From Pelosinus baikalensis (GTDB lineage: Bacteria; Bacillota; Negativicutes; DSM-13327): DNA of 64,000 nucleotides. The notes under the pieces are model-generated. The model did no database searches, had not been told where the DNA came from, and saw only the letters and a list, made by a program, of their open reading frames with translations. The DNA is taken from contig NZ_JAJHJB010000027.1 in NCBI RefSeq assembly GCF_020819555.1, positions 1 to 64,000 of the forward strand. The letters are read 5' to 3'. The translations under genes were made by a program, and so were the position numbers. Positions 34,389 through 43,926 of the stretch are shown here, one piece after another (positions within the stretch are counted from its first letter, which is position 1; each line of letters starts with the position of its first letter).

Positions 34389-35036
34389 CTACTCGCCCCT
34401 CAGACTGTGAACTATATCAGCAAATACTTTATCAATCGGCTGACGGCCATCAATTTCACTATAAAGACCTTTGTCTTGATAGAATTCAATTAAAGGCTTC
34501 GTCTGGCTGCTATACACTGATAAGCGTTTCGTAACCGTTTCTTCCGTATCATCAGCACGCTGATAGATTTCACCATCGCATTTATCACATTTACCGTCCT
34601 TTGTGGAAGGGTTAAATAGTACATGGAAGGTAGCGCCACAACCTTTGCAGATACGACGCCCCGTCATGCGACTAATTAAATCTTCTACAGGAACATTAAT
34701 ATTAATAACGCGATTTAATTTTATTCCCAGTTCCACCAAGGTACTATCTAAAGCATCTGCTTGTTCAATCGTCCTGGGGAAACCATCGAGAATAAAACCT
34801 TTATGACAATCAGGTTTAGCCAATCTTTCTTTCACTATCCCAATAGTTACACTATCAGGTACTAGTTGCCCAGCATCCATGCAAGCTTTCGCTTGCTTGC
34901 CAAGTTCAGTTCCTTCTTTTACTGCTGCACGAAACATGTCGCCAGTAGAAATGTGGGGAATTTGAAATTCTGCAACTAATTCTGCCGCCTGTGTACCTTT
35001 ACCAGCTCCAGGCGGTCCCATTAACAGGATATACAT
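34389..35036 (-). CDS. adk: adenylate kinase
   Basis: 215 residues. P-loop GPPGAGKGTQ at residue 7, FPRTIEQA, and a zinc-type LID with CKGC and CDKC, the common Gram-positive form. Interconverts AMP, ADP and ATP; also the usual neighbour of secY. Confidence 0.98.
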   Translation of the reverse strand: MYILLMGPPGAGKGTQAAELVAEFQIPHISTGDMFRAAVKEGTELGKQAKACMDAGQLVPDSVTIGIVKERLAKPDCHKGFILDGFPRTIEQADALDSTLVELGIKLNRVININVPVEDLISRMTGRRICKGCGATFHVLFNPSTKDGKCDKCDGEIYQRADDTEETVTKRLSVYSSQTKPLIEFYQDKGLYSEIDGRQPIDKVFADIVHSLRGE

Positions 35037-35051
35037 TGCGAAGCGACCTCC

Positions 35052-36308
35052 CTACTTCATAAAGCCTTGATAGTGACGCATTAAAACAATCGCCTCTATT
35101 TGCTTCATAGTGTCAAGTGCCACGCCTACCACAATTAAAAGGGCGGTACCGCCAAAATTTAACCCTGGAATATTTGTCACAGCTGCAATAAAGTTCGGCA
35201 GTATGGCAATACCTGCAAGAAAAATGGAACCTGCAAGGGTGATTCTGGTCATAACTCGATCCAAATAATCAGCAGTCGGTTTACCCGGGCGCAGTCCTGG
35301 AATAAAACCACCGTATTTTTTCATGTTCTCTGCCATATCCGATATGTTCAAAGTAACCGCAGTATAGAAATACGTGAAGAAAATAATAAGCAACGCATAC
35401 AATGCTGTCTGCAGCGGCGTACCCCACGCAAAATATCCTGCCACAGTTTTTACCCAGGCAATATCAACAAACTGGGCAATAGTTACTGGAAACATCAGCA
35501 CGGATGACGCAAAGATTATTGGTATAACTCCCGCCTGATTTACTTTCAGTGGGATATGAGTAGAGTGACCACCGTAGGTTTTACGGCCAACTACTCGTTT
35601 TGCATATTGCACCGGAATTCTTCTTTGACCTTGTGTAATGGCAATTACCAAAACAATCATGGCCAAGGCAATAATTGCGAATAACAATACATTGAAGATA
35701 TTAATGGTACCTGCGGTAAGATATTCATACAACATATACAAACCATCAGGCAATCTGGATACAATCCCGGCAAAGATAATCAGCGAAATGCCGTTACCAA
35801 TACCTTTCTCAGTAATTTGCTCTCCAAGCCACATTAGGAAAGTAGTTCCTGCCGTAAGTGTCAATGCAATCAATAACGTAGAAGCAATGCCTGGATTAAT
35901 AATTGCTGCTTTTAGTCCAATCGCCATACCAATTGCTTGAATAAATCCGAGAAGAACAGTGCCGTAGCGAGTAATTTGCGTTAGCTTCTTACGACCTTCT
36001 TCGCCTTCTTTAGACCATTGTTCAAAAGTTGGAACAACAATAGTAATCAGCTGCATAATAATCGAAGCATTAATGTAGGGTGTGATACTCATTGCAAAGA
36101 TGGAAAACTTACTCAATGCTCCACCAGAAAACAAATCTAACAAGCCAAATAAGTTACCGCTGGTAAACATTTGTTCAATAACAGAAACATCGACTCCAGG
36201 AACTGGAATATGCGTACCAGCTCTGAATACTAAAAACATGGCTAGGGTAAAAACTACCTTTTGTCTAAGCTCAGTGATCTTTAGTATGTTGGACAGAGCA
36301 GAAAGCAC
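35052..36308 (-). CDS. secY: protein translocase subunit SecY
   Basis: 418 residues with ten expected membrane helices. MLSALSNILKITELRQKVVFT start; the plug region and the cytoplasmic loop GQRRIPVQYAKRVVG are present. Pore of the Sec translocase with the SecE encoded at 62244-62459. 1 bp overlap-free spacing with rplO. Confidence 0.98.
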   Translation of the reverse strand: MLSALSNILKITELRQKVVFTLAMFLVFRAGTHIPVPGVDVSVIEQMFTSGNLFGLLDLFSGGALSKFSIFAMSITPYINASIIMQLITIVVPTFEQWSKEGEEGRKKLTQITRYGTVLLGFIQAIGMAIGLKAAIINPGIASTLLIALTLTAGTTFLMWLGEQITEKGIGNGISLIIFAGIVSRLPDGLYMLYEYLTAGTINIFNVLLFAIIALAMIVLVIAITQGQRRIPVQYAKRVVGRKTYGGHSTHIPLKVNQAGVIPIIFASSVLMFPVTIAQFVDIAWVKTVAGYFAWGTPLQTALYALLIIFFTYFYTAVTLNISDMAENMKKYGGFIPGLRPGKPTADYLDRVMTRITLAGSIFLAGIAILPNFIAAVTNIPGLNFGGTALLIVVGVALDTMKQIEAIVLMRHYQGFMK

Positions 36309-36749
36309 TTAGACCACCTCAACTTTTCCGCCAGCTGCTTGAATTTTTTCTTCAGCTGACTTGGTAAAGCCATTAGCAATTACAGTAAGTGATTTAGTCA
36401 GTTCGCCATTGCCCAAAATACGTACGCCGTCACGAACATTTTTTAAAATACCACTTTCGATTAAAGCTACAGGGTCAACCACTGCACCGTCTTCAAAACG
36501 ATTCAAGTCAGAAATATTTACTTCTGCATAGTCTTTTCCAAATTTATTGTAAAAACCACGTTTTGGCAATCTACGGTAAAGAGGCATTTGACCACCCTCG
36601 AAACCAGGACGAACACCGCCGCCAGCACGAGAATTTTGACCTTTATGACCTTTACCTGCTGTTTTACCAAGACCTGAACCTAAGCCACGACCTACACGAG
36701 TGCGGACTTTCTTTGAACCAGGCGCAGGAGCTAATTCATGTAATTTCAT
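36309..36749 (-). CDS. rplO: 50S ribosomal protein uL15
   Basis: 146 residues, MKLHELAPAPGSKKVRTRVGRG and the Gly/Lys-rich GKGHKGQNSRAGGGVRPG loop typical of uL15. Confidence 0.98.
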   Translation of the reverse strand: MKLHELAPAPGSKKVRTRVGRGLGSGLGKTAGKGHKGQNSRAGGGVRPGFEGGQMPLYRRLPKRGFYNKFGKDYAEVNISDLNRFEDGAVVDPVALIESGILKNVRDGVRILGNGELTKSLTVIANGFTKSAEEKIQAAGGKVEVV

Positions 36750-36768
36750 TATTAGCGCCTCCTCTCAA

Positions 36769-36954
36769 TTAGTCTTGTATTTCTTCAACTGTTACAAGGT
36801 GCTCCACTTTACGAACCATGCCGCGAATAACTGGAGTATCATCTTGCGTTACAAAAGTATTTGTTTTCTTAAGCCCCAGAGCCTTTACAGTAGCTCGTTG
36901 ATCTTCTGGTCTGCCGATCAGGCTTCTGGTAAGAGTGATTTTGAGTTTTGACAT
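36769..36954 (-). CDS. rpmD: 50S ribosomal protein uL30
   Basis: 61 residues, LKITLTRSLIGRPEDQRATV and MVRKVEHLV typical of uL30. Confidence 0.97.
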   Translation of the reverse strand: MSKLKITLTRSLIGRPEDQRATVKALGLKKTNTFVTQDDTPVIRGMVRKVEHLVTVEEIQD

Positions 36955-36967
36955 TGTAAATTCCTCC

Positions 36968-37468
36968 TTAACCCAAAAGTTCCTGAACGGTTTTACCGCG
37001 AAGTGCGGCTACTTCTTCAGCACGTTTCAATTGCTTCAAACCTGTTAAAGTAGCACGTACCATGTTATTAGCATTAGAAGAACCAAGGGATTTCGTTAAG
37101 ATATCATGAATCCCGGCAAGTTCAAGTACGGCACGTGCTGGACCACCAGCAATAACACCGGTACCTTCTGATGCAGGCTTCATAAATACTTTACCAGCGC
37201 CAAATACGCCGAGAATTTGATGAGGAATGGTAGTGCCTACCAAAGGAACATTAATTAAGTTCTTTTTAGCATCTTCCACACCTTTTCTGATTGCTTCCGG
37301 TACTTCGCCAGCTTTACCCAAACCAGCACCAACGTGACCATTTTCGTCACCAACAACAACTAGTGCACTAAAGGAAAAACGGCGACCGCCTTTTACTACT
37401 TTAGCAACCCTGTTTATGAATACAACTTTCTCTTTCAGATCGAGAGTTGTGTAATCAATTCTGGACAT
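36968..37468 (-). CDS. rpsE: 30S ribosomal protein uS5
   Basis: 166 residues; dsRNA-binding-like N-terminal part with VVKGGRRFSFSALVVVGD and the GTGVIAGGPARAVLELAG segment. Important for decoding accuracy with uS4 and uS12. Confidence 0.98.
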   Translation of the reverse strand: MSRIDYTTLDLKEKVVFINRVAKVVKGGRRFSFSALVVVGDENGHVGAGLGKAGEVPEAIRKGVEDAKKNLINVPLVGTTIPHQILGVFGAGKVFMKPASEGTGVIAGGPARAVLELAGIHDILTKSLGSSNANNMVRATLTGLKQLKRAEEVAALRGKTVQELLG

Positions 37469-37486
37469 TCATTTACCTCCTTTTGC

Positions 37487-37849
37487 TTAAAATTCCAGCC
37501 CTGCTTCACGCGCTGCCTGGGCCAAAGCTGCTACTCTACCATGATAAATGTAACCACCACGGTCAAATACCACTTTGTTAATTCCTTTTGCCAAAGCACG
37601 TGATGCAACTGCTGCACCTACAGCCTTAGCTGCTTCTATATTACCGCCATAGGTTACGCCAAGATCTTTATCCATAGTGCTAGCGGCAACTAATGTAGTA
37701 CCAGTAACATCATCAATAACTTGAGCATACATATGACTTAGGCTACGAAATACGTTTAAACGTGGTCTTGCTGCAGTACCTGAAACAAGCTTACGTACAC
37801 GTAAATGACGTTTTTGCCTAGCTTTATTTTTAATCCCTTTACGAAGCAA
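37487..37849 (-). CDS. rplR: 50S ribosomal protein uL18
   Basis: 120 residues from a TTG at 37849; the longer in-frame GTG would place the AAAGGAG ribosome site inside the gene. LLRKGIKNKARQKRHLRVR and RLNVFRSLSHMYAQVID are typical. Binds 5S rRNA. Confidence 0.95.
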   Translation of the reverse strand: MLRKGIKNKARQKRHLRVRKLVSGTAARPRLNVFRSLSHMYAQVIDDVTGTTLVAASTMDKDLGVTYGGNIEAAKAVGAAVASRALAKGINKVVFDRGGYIYHGRVAALAQAAREAGLEF

Positions 37850-37875
37850 AGTGGTCACTCCTTTCACTTAAAATC

Positions 37876-38427
37876 TTACTTCTTACCTTTACCGCCTGCT
37901 TTACCTACTTTACGGCGAACAACTTCACCTTCATAACGAACGCCTTTACCTTTGTAAGGTTCAGGTTCTCTATATTTACGGATTTTAGCTGCTAATGCGC
38001 CAACGTCTTCTTTGTTGATGCCAGAAACAATAATTTTATTGGGAGCCGGAACATCAAGGGTCATTCCTTCAGGAGCCGCAACTTCTAAGGGATGAGAAAA
38101 ACCTAATGTTAAAGCTACATTTTTACCAGCTTTAGCTGCTCTGTAACCAACACCGACAATTTCAAGAGTTTTGGTGAAACCTTGGGTAACACCAATTACC
38201 ATATTTGACAGCAATGTACGAGTCAAACCATGTAATGATCTATGCTGTTTTTCATCTGAAGGCCGTTTTACAACAAGGGTATTGTCTTCAAGTTCCAATA
38301 TCATATCTTTATGAATGGCACGAGTCAATTCGCCTTTAGGGCCTTTTACCGATACCTGATTACCATCGCCAATCGTAATTGTTACGCCGGCAGGGATAGC
38401 AATCGGCATTCTACCGATTCTTGACAT
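37876..38427 (-). CDS. rplF: 50S ribosomal protein uL6
   Basis: 183 residues with MSRIGRMPIAIPAGV and the end signature REPEPYKGKGVRY. Near the factor-binding site of the large subunit. Confidence 0.98.
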   Translation of the reverse strand: MSRIGRMPIAIPAGVTITIGDGNQVSVKGPKGELTRAIHKDMILELEDNTLVVKRPSDEKQHRSLHGLTRTLLSNMVIGVTQGFTKTLEIVGVGYRAAKAGKNVALTLGFSHPLEVAAPEGMTLDVPAPNKIIVSGINKEDVGALAAKIRKYREPEPYKGKGVRYEGEVVRRKVGKAGGKGKK

Positions 38428-38452
38428 ATGTGCACCTCCTTAACTACAAAAA

Positions 38453-38851
38453 TTACCAGACGAAAGCTAATACTTCGCCGCCAAGTCCTTCGCGACGAGC
38501 TTGCTTATCAGTCATAATCCCCTTGGAAGTTGAAATAATTGCAACACCAAGGCCACCCAACACGCGGGGCATTTGATCTTTTCTTGCATAAACACGTAAT
38601 CCTGGTTTAGAAATACGCTTAATGCCAGTAATTACTTTTTCACGATTAGGTCCATATTTTAAACTTGCTCTTAATACACCTTGTTTATCATCTTTAACAA
38701 TTTCGAAATCCTTAATAAATCCTTCTGCTTTCAAAAGCTGCGCAATTGCTTGCTTAATTTTTGAGGCAGGAATTTCTACTTTGTCATGATAAACCGAGTT
38801 TGCATTACGAATACGAGTAAGCATATCTGCAATTGGATCGGTCATTACCAT
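38453..38851 (-). CDS. rpsH: 30S ribosomal protein uS8
   Basis: 132 residues; TDPIADMLTRIRNAN start and STSKGIMTDKQARREGLGGE end. First ATG is 9 nt from GGAGG and is preferred to the second. In some bacteria uS8 represses the spc operon; no site was sought here. Confidence 0.98.
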   Translation of the reverse strand: MVMTDPIADMLTRIRNANSVYHDKVEIPASKIKQAIAQLLKAEGFIKDFEIVKDDKQGVLRASLKYGPNREKVITGIKRISKPGLRVYARKDQMPRVLGGLGVAIISTSKGIMTDKQARREGLGGEVLAFVW

Positions 38852-38875
38852 TTAACATTACCTCCTTCCTGTAAT

Positions 38876-39061
38876 CTACCAGCTAGCCTTAGTTATCCCA
38901 GGAATGACACCTTTATAGCTCAATTCCCTAAAACAAATACGGCACATTTCAAATTTACGTAAATAACCATGTGGACGACCGCAAACTTTACATCTATTGT
39001 ACTTACGTACGCTAAATTTAGGTTCAAGTTTCCATTTTTCAATTAATGCTTTCTTGGCCAC
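38876..39061 (-). CDS. rpsN: 30S ribosomal protein uS14, zinc type
   Basis: 61 residues with CKVC and CRIC zinc ligands (NRCKVCGRPHGYLRKFEMC). The short zinc form is normal for Gram-positive spc operons. Confidence 0.98.
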   Translation of the reverse strand: MAKKALIEKWKLEPKFSVRKYNRCKVCGRPHGYLRKFEMCRICFRELSYKGVIPGITKASW

Positions 39062-39075
39062 GAGTGTCCCTCCTT

Positions 39076-39615
39076 TTACGCACTGAACGGCATGCCCATA
39101 AGCTTTAACAGTTCGCGTGCCTCTTCATCCGTTTTCGCTGTGGTTACGATAATAATATCCATACCACGAACTTTATCAACCTTTTCATACTCAATTTCAG
39201 GGAAAATCAATTGTTCTTTAATACCCATGGTATAGTTGCCGCGACCATCAAAGGATTTTGGGCTAACACCGCGGAAATCGCGAACACGTGGTAATGCAAT
39301 GTTTAGTAATTTATCTAAAAACTCATACATACGTTGTCCACGCAGGGTAACTTTAGCGCCAATCGGCATACCTTCACGGATTTTAAATGCTGCAATTGAT
39401 TTTTTCGCACGGGTTACTACTGGTTTTTGACCGGCAATAATCGTCATATCATTAATGGCAACATCTAGGACTTTAGGATTGCTTACTGCTTCACCTACGC
39501 CCATATTTAGAACCACTTTTTCAATTTTAGGGATTTCCATAATGTTTTTATAGCCAAATTTCTCCATCAGACCTTTAGCTACTTCATCACTATATTTTTC
39601 TTTCATTCTGGACAA
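39076..39615 (-). CDS. rplE: 50S ribosomal protein uL5
   Basis: 179 residues with KIEKVVLNMGVGEAVSN and LPRVRDFRGVSPKSFDGRG. Binds 5S rRNA and touches P-site tRNA. Confidence 0.98.
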   Translation of the reverse strand: MSRMKEKYSDEVAKGLMEKFGYKNIMEIPKIEKVVLNMGVGEAVSNPKVLDVAINDMTIIAGQKPVVTRAKKSIAAFKIREGMPIGAKVTLRGQRMYEFLDKLLNIALPRVRDFRGVSPKSFDGRGNYTMGIKEQLIFPEIEYEKVDKVRGMDIIIVTTAKTDEEARELLKLMGMPFSA

Positions 39616-39640
39616 GTGTCGTTACCTCCTTTCTGCGTGA

Positions 39641-39973
39641 TTATTTATCGATTATTTCGCCACATTTTTTACAAGTACGAACTGATGCTCCGCTTGCAAG
39701 AGATGTTTTCTTAATACGTGTTGCTTGATCGCAAGCTGGGCACACCAGCATTACTTTTGCTGAATGTAGCGGAGCTTCTTTTACAATAATACCACCTTGA
39801 GGTAAGTTTTGCGAAGGTTTAGTATGACGTTTTACTGTATTTAGTCCTTCAACTACAACTTTGCTCTTCTTAGGTAGTGCTTGAATGATTTTGCCGGTTT
39901 TACCTTTATCTTTACCAGACAAAACTACGATCTTATCGCCTTTTTTGACGTGTAGTTTTTTCGCTTCTGACAT
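39641..39973 (-). CDS. rplX: 50S ribosomal protein uL24
   Basis: 110 residues, KOW motif KKGDKIVVLSGKDKGKTGKI near the start, and a C-terminal zinc-ribbon-like pair CPAC and CKKC. Confidence 0.97.
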   Translation of the reverse strand: MSEAKKLHVKKGDKIVVLSGKDKGKTGKIIQALPKKSKVVVEGLNTVKRHTKPSQNLPQGGIIVKEAPLHSAKVMLVCPACDQATRIKKTSLASGASVRTCKKCGEIIDK

Positions 39974-39990
39974 CCCGGATACCTCCTAAC

Positions 39991-40359
39991 TTAGATTACT
40001 TCCGGCGCCAGCGAGATAATCTTCATAAAGTCTTTCTCACGCAGTTCTCTCGCTACTGGCCCAAATATACGAGTTCCTCTAGGGCTTTTATCTTCCTTAA
40101 TTATAACTGCGGCATTCTCATCGAAGCGGATATAAGATCCATCAGGGCGACGTAAGCCTTTTTTCGAACGTACTACTACGGCTTTCACTACGTCACCTTT
40201 TTTAACCATCCCGCCAGGAGAAGCAGATTTTACTGCCGCAACAATAACATCACCAATGTTTGCATATCTACGATAAGAACCGCCTAATGCTCTGATGCAC
40301 ATGATTTGTTTCGCACCGCTGTTATCGCCAACATTAAGAATCGTTTGTTGTTGAATCAT
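39991..40359 (-). CDS. rplN: 50S ribosomal protein uL14
   Basis: 122 residues, MIQQQTILNVGDNSGAKQIMC and the end LAPEVI. Forms inter-subunit bridges. Confidence 0.98.
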   Translation of the reverse strand: MIQQQTILNVGDNSGAKQIMCIRALGGSYRRYANIGDVIVAAVKSASPGGMVKKGDVVKAVVVRSKKGLRRPDGSYIRFDENAAVIIKEDKSPRGTRIFGPVARELREKDFMKIISLAPEVI

Positions 40360-40427
40360 CCTGTTCCCTCCTTTTGAAGGTTAGAGGTCGAGGTTCAATT
40401 TTACGAACTGCGAACTCCAAACCTCAC

Positions 40428-40685
40428 TTATTTAGCTCTTTCAATAATTTTTGTAACTCTCCAGCGCTTATCCTTAGACAGCGGACGAGTTTCCATAACT
40501 TCGACAATATCGCCAATATGGCTTTCATTGTTTTCATCATGGGCTTTAAATTTCACAGTCTTTTTAATGGATTTCTTGTAAAGAGGATGTTGCACTAAAC
40601 GCTCTATTGCTACAACAATGGTTTTATCCATTTTATCACTTATTACTTTACCAAATTTAACTTTACGATCATTTCTTTCACTCAC
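40428..40685 (-). CDS. rpsQ: 30S ribosomal protein uS17
   Basis: 85 residues from GTG at 40685 (SERNDRKVKFGKVISDKMDKT), 10 nt after AGGAGG. An upstream in-frame TTG is only 4 nt from it. OB-fold 16S rRNA binder. Confidence 0.96.
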   Translation of the reverse strand: MSERNDRKVKFGKVISDKMDKTIVVAIERLVQHPLYKKSIKKTVKFKAHDENNESHIGDIVEVMETRPLSKDKRWRVTKIIERAK

Positions 40686-40756
40686 GTCCAATTAGCCTCC
40701 TTCCGTTCTAACTTACACTTAACGGCACTATTACTTTAAGAACGTTTATCAGAACG

Positions 40757-40954
40757 CTACGCTTGCTTAATTTCTTGCTCACGTTGAATGGTCTTAACTC
40801 TGGCAATACTCTTTTTAACTTCTTTAATCCGCATAGGATTTTCCAATTGACCAGTAGCAAGTTGGAATCTGAGGTTAAATAATTCTTCTTTGAGTACAGC
40901 TATTTTTTGGTTAAGTTCAGTTGCGTTCATTTCACGGAAGTCTTTAACCTTCAT
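40757..40954 (-). CDS. rpmC: 50S ribosomal protein uL29
   Basis: 65 residues from ATG at 40954 (MKVKDFREMNATELNQKI), overlapping the end of rplP by 11 bp with a GGTGGTG ribosome site. Helical hairpin near the exit tunnel, part of the docking site for SRP and trigger factor. Confidence 0.95.
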   Translation of the reverse strand: MKVKDFREMNATELNQKIAVLKEELFNLRFQLATGQLENPMRIKEVKKSIARVKTIQREQEIKQA

Positions 40955-41399
40955 GTACTTCACCACCCACTTCTTCTTGCGGTTCAGCAACAGCTTCCCG
41001 TTTCACAAACTTTGTTTTGATAGGAAGTTTATGAGCAGCCAAGCGCATAGCTTCTTTAGCCACTTCTTCGCTAACGCCATCCATTTCAAACATTACACGA
41101 CCTGGCTTTACTACTGCTACCCAGTATTCGGTTGAACCTTTACCGCTACCCATACGAGTTTCAGCAGGTTTCGCAGTAATTGGTTTATCTGGGAATATTT
41201 TAATCCAGACTTTACCACCACGTTTAATGTAACGAGTCATCGCAATACGAGCTGCTTCGATTTGACGGTTAGTAATCCATGCTGGTTCTAACGCTGCCAA
41301 TCCGAACTCGCCATGACTTACGGTATTGCCTCTAGTTGCTTTACCTTTCATACGACCACGGAATTGTTTACGATGTTTCACTCTTTTTGGCAGTAGCAT
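40944..41399 (-). CDS. rplP: 50S ribosomal protein uL16
   Basis: 151 residues, MLLPKRVKHRKQFRGRMKG; near the peptidyl transferase centre. A slightly long acidic C-terminus (EEVGGEVHEG) overlaps the start of rpmC, which is uncommon but intact. Confidence 0.98.
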   Translation of the reverse strand: MLLPKRVKHRKQFRGRMKGKATRGNTVSHGEFGLAALEPAWITNRQIEAARIAMTRYIKRGGKVWIKIFPDKPITAKPAETRMGSGKGSTEYWVAVVKPGRVMFEMDGVSEEVAKEAMRLAAHKLPIKTKFVKREAVAEPQEEVGGEVHEG

Positions 41400-42067
41400 T
41401 ATTTTTCGCTCCCTTCAACAGCGGCAGCGGCTTTTTTAGCTTCTGGCAAAATTTCACCTTTATAGATCCATACTTTTACGCCAATTAAGCCGTAAGTAGT
41501 ATGTGCTTCAGCTGTACCATAGTCAATATCAGCTCTAAGAGTGTGAAGAGGAATACTACCTTCACGGGCAGCTTCACTTCGAGCAATCTCAGCGCCGCCT
41601 AAACGACCGCCACACATTACTTTAATACCTTTTGCGCCCATACGCATAGTGCGTTGGATGGATTGCTTCATAGCACGACGGAAAGCGATACGTCTTTCTA
41701 ATTGAGCCGCAATATTTTCCGCAACCAATTGAGCATCAACGTCAGGCTGTCTAATTTCAGCAATGTTTATATCAACTTGCTTACCAGTAAGCGTTTTTAA
41801 ATTCTTTTTCAATTCTTCAATACCAGCGCCACCACGACCAATGATCATACCAGGTTTTGCTGTATGAATTACAACTTTAACACGGTTAGCCGCTCTTTCG
41901 ATCACAACTTTGGATACACCCGCAGTGAAAGCCTTTGTTTTGATAAATTTACGAATTTTTAAATCTTCGTGTAAATTATTTGCAAAGTCTTTACCAGCAT
42001 ACCACTTAGCATCCCAAGTTTTAATAATTCCAAGGCGTAAACCATGAGGATGAATTTTCTGACCCAC
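41399..42067 (-). CDS. rpsC: 30S ribosomal protein uS3
   Basis: 222 residues, MGQKIHPHGLRLGIIKTWDA and KH domain with PGMIIGRGGAGIEELK. Lines the mRNA entry channel. Confidence 0.98.
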   Translation of the reverse strand: MGQKIHPHGLRLGIIKTWDAKWYAGKDFANNLHEDLKIRKFIKTKAFTAGVSKVVIERAANRVKVVIHTAKPGMIIGRGGAGIEELKKNLKTLTGKQVDINIAEIRQPDVDAQLVAENIAAQLERRIAFRRAMKQSIQRTMRMGAKGIKVMCGGRLGGAEIARSEAAREGSIPLHTLRADIDYGTAEAHTTYGLIGVKVWIYKGEILPEAKKAAAAVEGSEK

Positions 42068-42089
42068 TTTGTTTTCCCTCCTTCACTCG

Positions 42090-42422
42090 TTATCTTTCGT
42101 TTACAACAACTGTCACATGACTGCTGCGTTTTAAAATTTTAAAAGCTTGCCCACGTGACCGCGGATGAATACGTTTCAAGGTAGGTCCTTGGTCAACATA
42201 AGCTGCGGAAACATAGAGTTTATCTGAATTTAAATCGTTATTGTGTTCTGCGTTTGCAATCGCCGATTGGAGTACTTTTAACAGCACTTCAGATCCAATT
42301 TTCGGCGTATTTTTCAAAATTGCATATGCTTCACCAACGTTTTTACCACGAATCAAGTCGATAACAACACGAATTTTACGTGGCGCAATGCGAATGTGTC
42401 TAGCAATTGCTTTAGCTTCCAT
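42090..42422 (-). CDS. rplV: 50S ribosomal protein uL22
   Basis: 110 residues, IRIAPRKIRVVIDLIRGK and RIHPRSRGQAFKILKR beta-hairpin that lines the exit tunnel. Confidence 0.98.
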   Translation of the reverse strand: MEAKAIARHIRIAPRKIRVVIDLIRGKNVGEAYAILKNTPKIGSEVLLKVLQSAIANAEHNNDLNSDKLYVSAAYVDQGPTLKRIHPRSRGQAFKILKRSSHVTVVVNER

Positions 42423-42454
42423 ACACTAACCCCCTTCCAGTAACTATCACGAAA

Positions 42455-42736
42455 TTACCGTAATGATGTAGATCTTTCTGAACCAGAATGACCTTTATAT
42501 GTCCGAGTAGGTGCAAACTCACCTAGTTTGTGACCTACCATATCTTCAGTAATGTAGACAGGTACGTGTTTACGTCCATCATGTACCGCAACAGTATGTC
42601 CAACGAAATTAGGAAGAATGGTAGAACTACGCGACCAGGTCTTAATAACCTTTTTGTCGCCAGCTGCGTTCATTGCGTCAATTTTTTTCATCACGCTTGG
42701 ATGAACATAAGGTCCCTTTTTAATTGATCTGGACAC
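42455..42736 (-). CDS. rpsS: 30S ribosomal protein uS19
   Basis: 93 residues, MSRSIKKGPYVHPSVMKK and FAPTRTYKGHSG. Head of the small subunit. Confidence 0.98.
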   Translation of the reverse strand: MSRSIKKGPYVHPSVMKKIDAMNAAGDKKVIKTWSRSSTILPNFVGHTVAVHDGRKHVPVYITEDMVGHKLGEFAPTRTYKGHSGSERSTSLR

Positions 42737-42780
42737 TTGATTAGCCTCCCTTCTCTATCCAGTTAGCCCTTAGGCTTTAA

Positions 42781-43608
42781 CTACTTCGTACGTCTTTTTA
42801 CAATCATCTTGTTAGATGTTTTATTACGACGAGTCTTAACACCATAAGCATGTTTGCCCCAAGGTGTAACAGGATGTTTACGACCTACAGGTGAATGACC
42901 TTCACCACCACCATGTGGATGATCGATAGGATTCATCGCAACACCACGGTTAGCAGGACGAATACCAAGCCAACGAGAACGGCCAGCTTTACCAATTGTA
43001 ATGTTTTCATGTTCCAAGTTACCCACTTGACCAATGGTAGCTTTACAATTAATATGCACTTTACGTTGTTCGCCAGAAGGCAATCTTAAAAGCGCATGCT
43101 CGCCTTCTTTTGCCATAAGTTGTGCAGATGCACCAGCGGAACGAACCATTTGTCCGCCTTTGCCGATTTTAAGTTCAATGTTATGAAGTTGAGTACCTAC
43201 AGGGATATTTTTAATTGGTAACGCATTACCTACTTTAATATCTGCCTCAGGACCACTCATAATTTTATCATCAACTTTTAGACCATTAGGAGCTAAAATA
43301 TAACGTTTTTCTCCGTCTGCATAGTGTAATAGTGCAATACGAGCTGAACGATTAGGATCATACTCAATTGTAGCTACTTTTGCTATGATTCCGTCTTTAT
43401 TACGTTTGAAGTCAATGATTCTATACTGACGTTTATGACCGCCGCCTTGATGTCTAACAGTCATGCGACCTTGGTTGTTACGGCCAGCACGTTGTTGAAG
43501 AGTTTCAACTAGTGAACGTTCTGGTCGATCCGTAGTAATTTCTTCAAAATTAGACCCAGTCATAAATCTTCGACTTGGTGTATAAGGTTTAAAGCTTTTT
43601 ACTGCCAT
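42781..43608 (-). CDS. rplB: 50S ribosomal protein uL2
   Basis: 275 residues, MAVKSFKPYTPSRRFMTG and HPHGGGEGHSPVGRKHPVTP, the signature near the peptidyl transferase centre. Confidence 0.98.
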   Translation of the reverse strand: MAVKSFKPYTPSRRFMTGSNFEEITTDRPERSLVETLQQRAGRNNQGRMTVRHQGGGHKRQYRIIDFKRNKDGIIAKVATIEYDPNRSARIALLHYADGEKRYILAPNGLKVDDKIMSGPEADIKVGNALPIKNIPVGTQLHNIELKIGKGGQMVRSAGASAQLMAKEGEHALLRLPSGEQRKVHINCKATIGQVGNLEHENITIGKAGRSRWLGIRPANRGVAMNPIDHPHGGGEGHSPVGRKHPVTPWGKHAYGVKTRRNKTSNKMIVKRRTK

Positions 43609-43638
43609 TATTGCCCCTCCTTTTCAATAAATTTCAGG

Positions 43639-43926
43639 CTATACGCCTTCAAAGAATTCTATATTCTGACCAGGAGCCAGTTTTACAATTGCTTTTTTGT
43701 AATCCGGACGCTTACCTTCTGTTTTACCCATACGTTTGGTTTTACCCATAACGCGGATGGTGTGCACAGCTAGTACTTTTACTTTGAAAATTTGCTCTAC
43801 AGCTTGACGAATTTCTACTTTGTTAACTTTCAAAGGTACAACAAATGTATACTTATTTTCTTCCATCATAGCAGCAGTTTTCTCCGTAACAAGCGGACGA
43901 ATCAGTACATCGCGCAAATTTTGCAT
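43639..43926 (-). CDS. rplW: 50S ribosomal protein uL23
   Basis: 95 residues, DVLIRPLVTEKTAAMMEENK. At the tunnel exit; main docking point for trigger factor and SRP. Start overlaps the rplD stop. Confidence 0.97.
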   Translation of the reverse strand: MQNLRDVLIRPLVTEKTAAMMEENKYTFVVPLKVNKVEIRQAVEQIFKVKVLAVHTIRVMGKTKRMGKTEGKRPDYKKAIVKLAPGQNIEFFEGV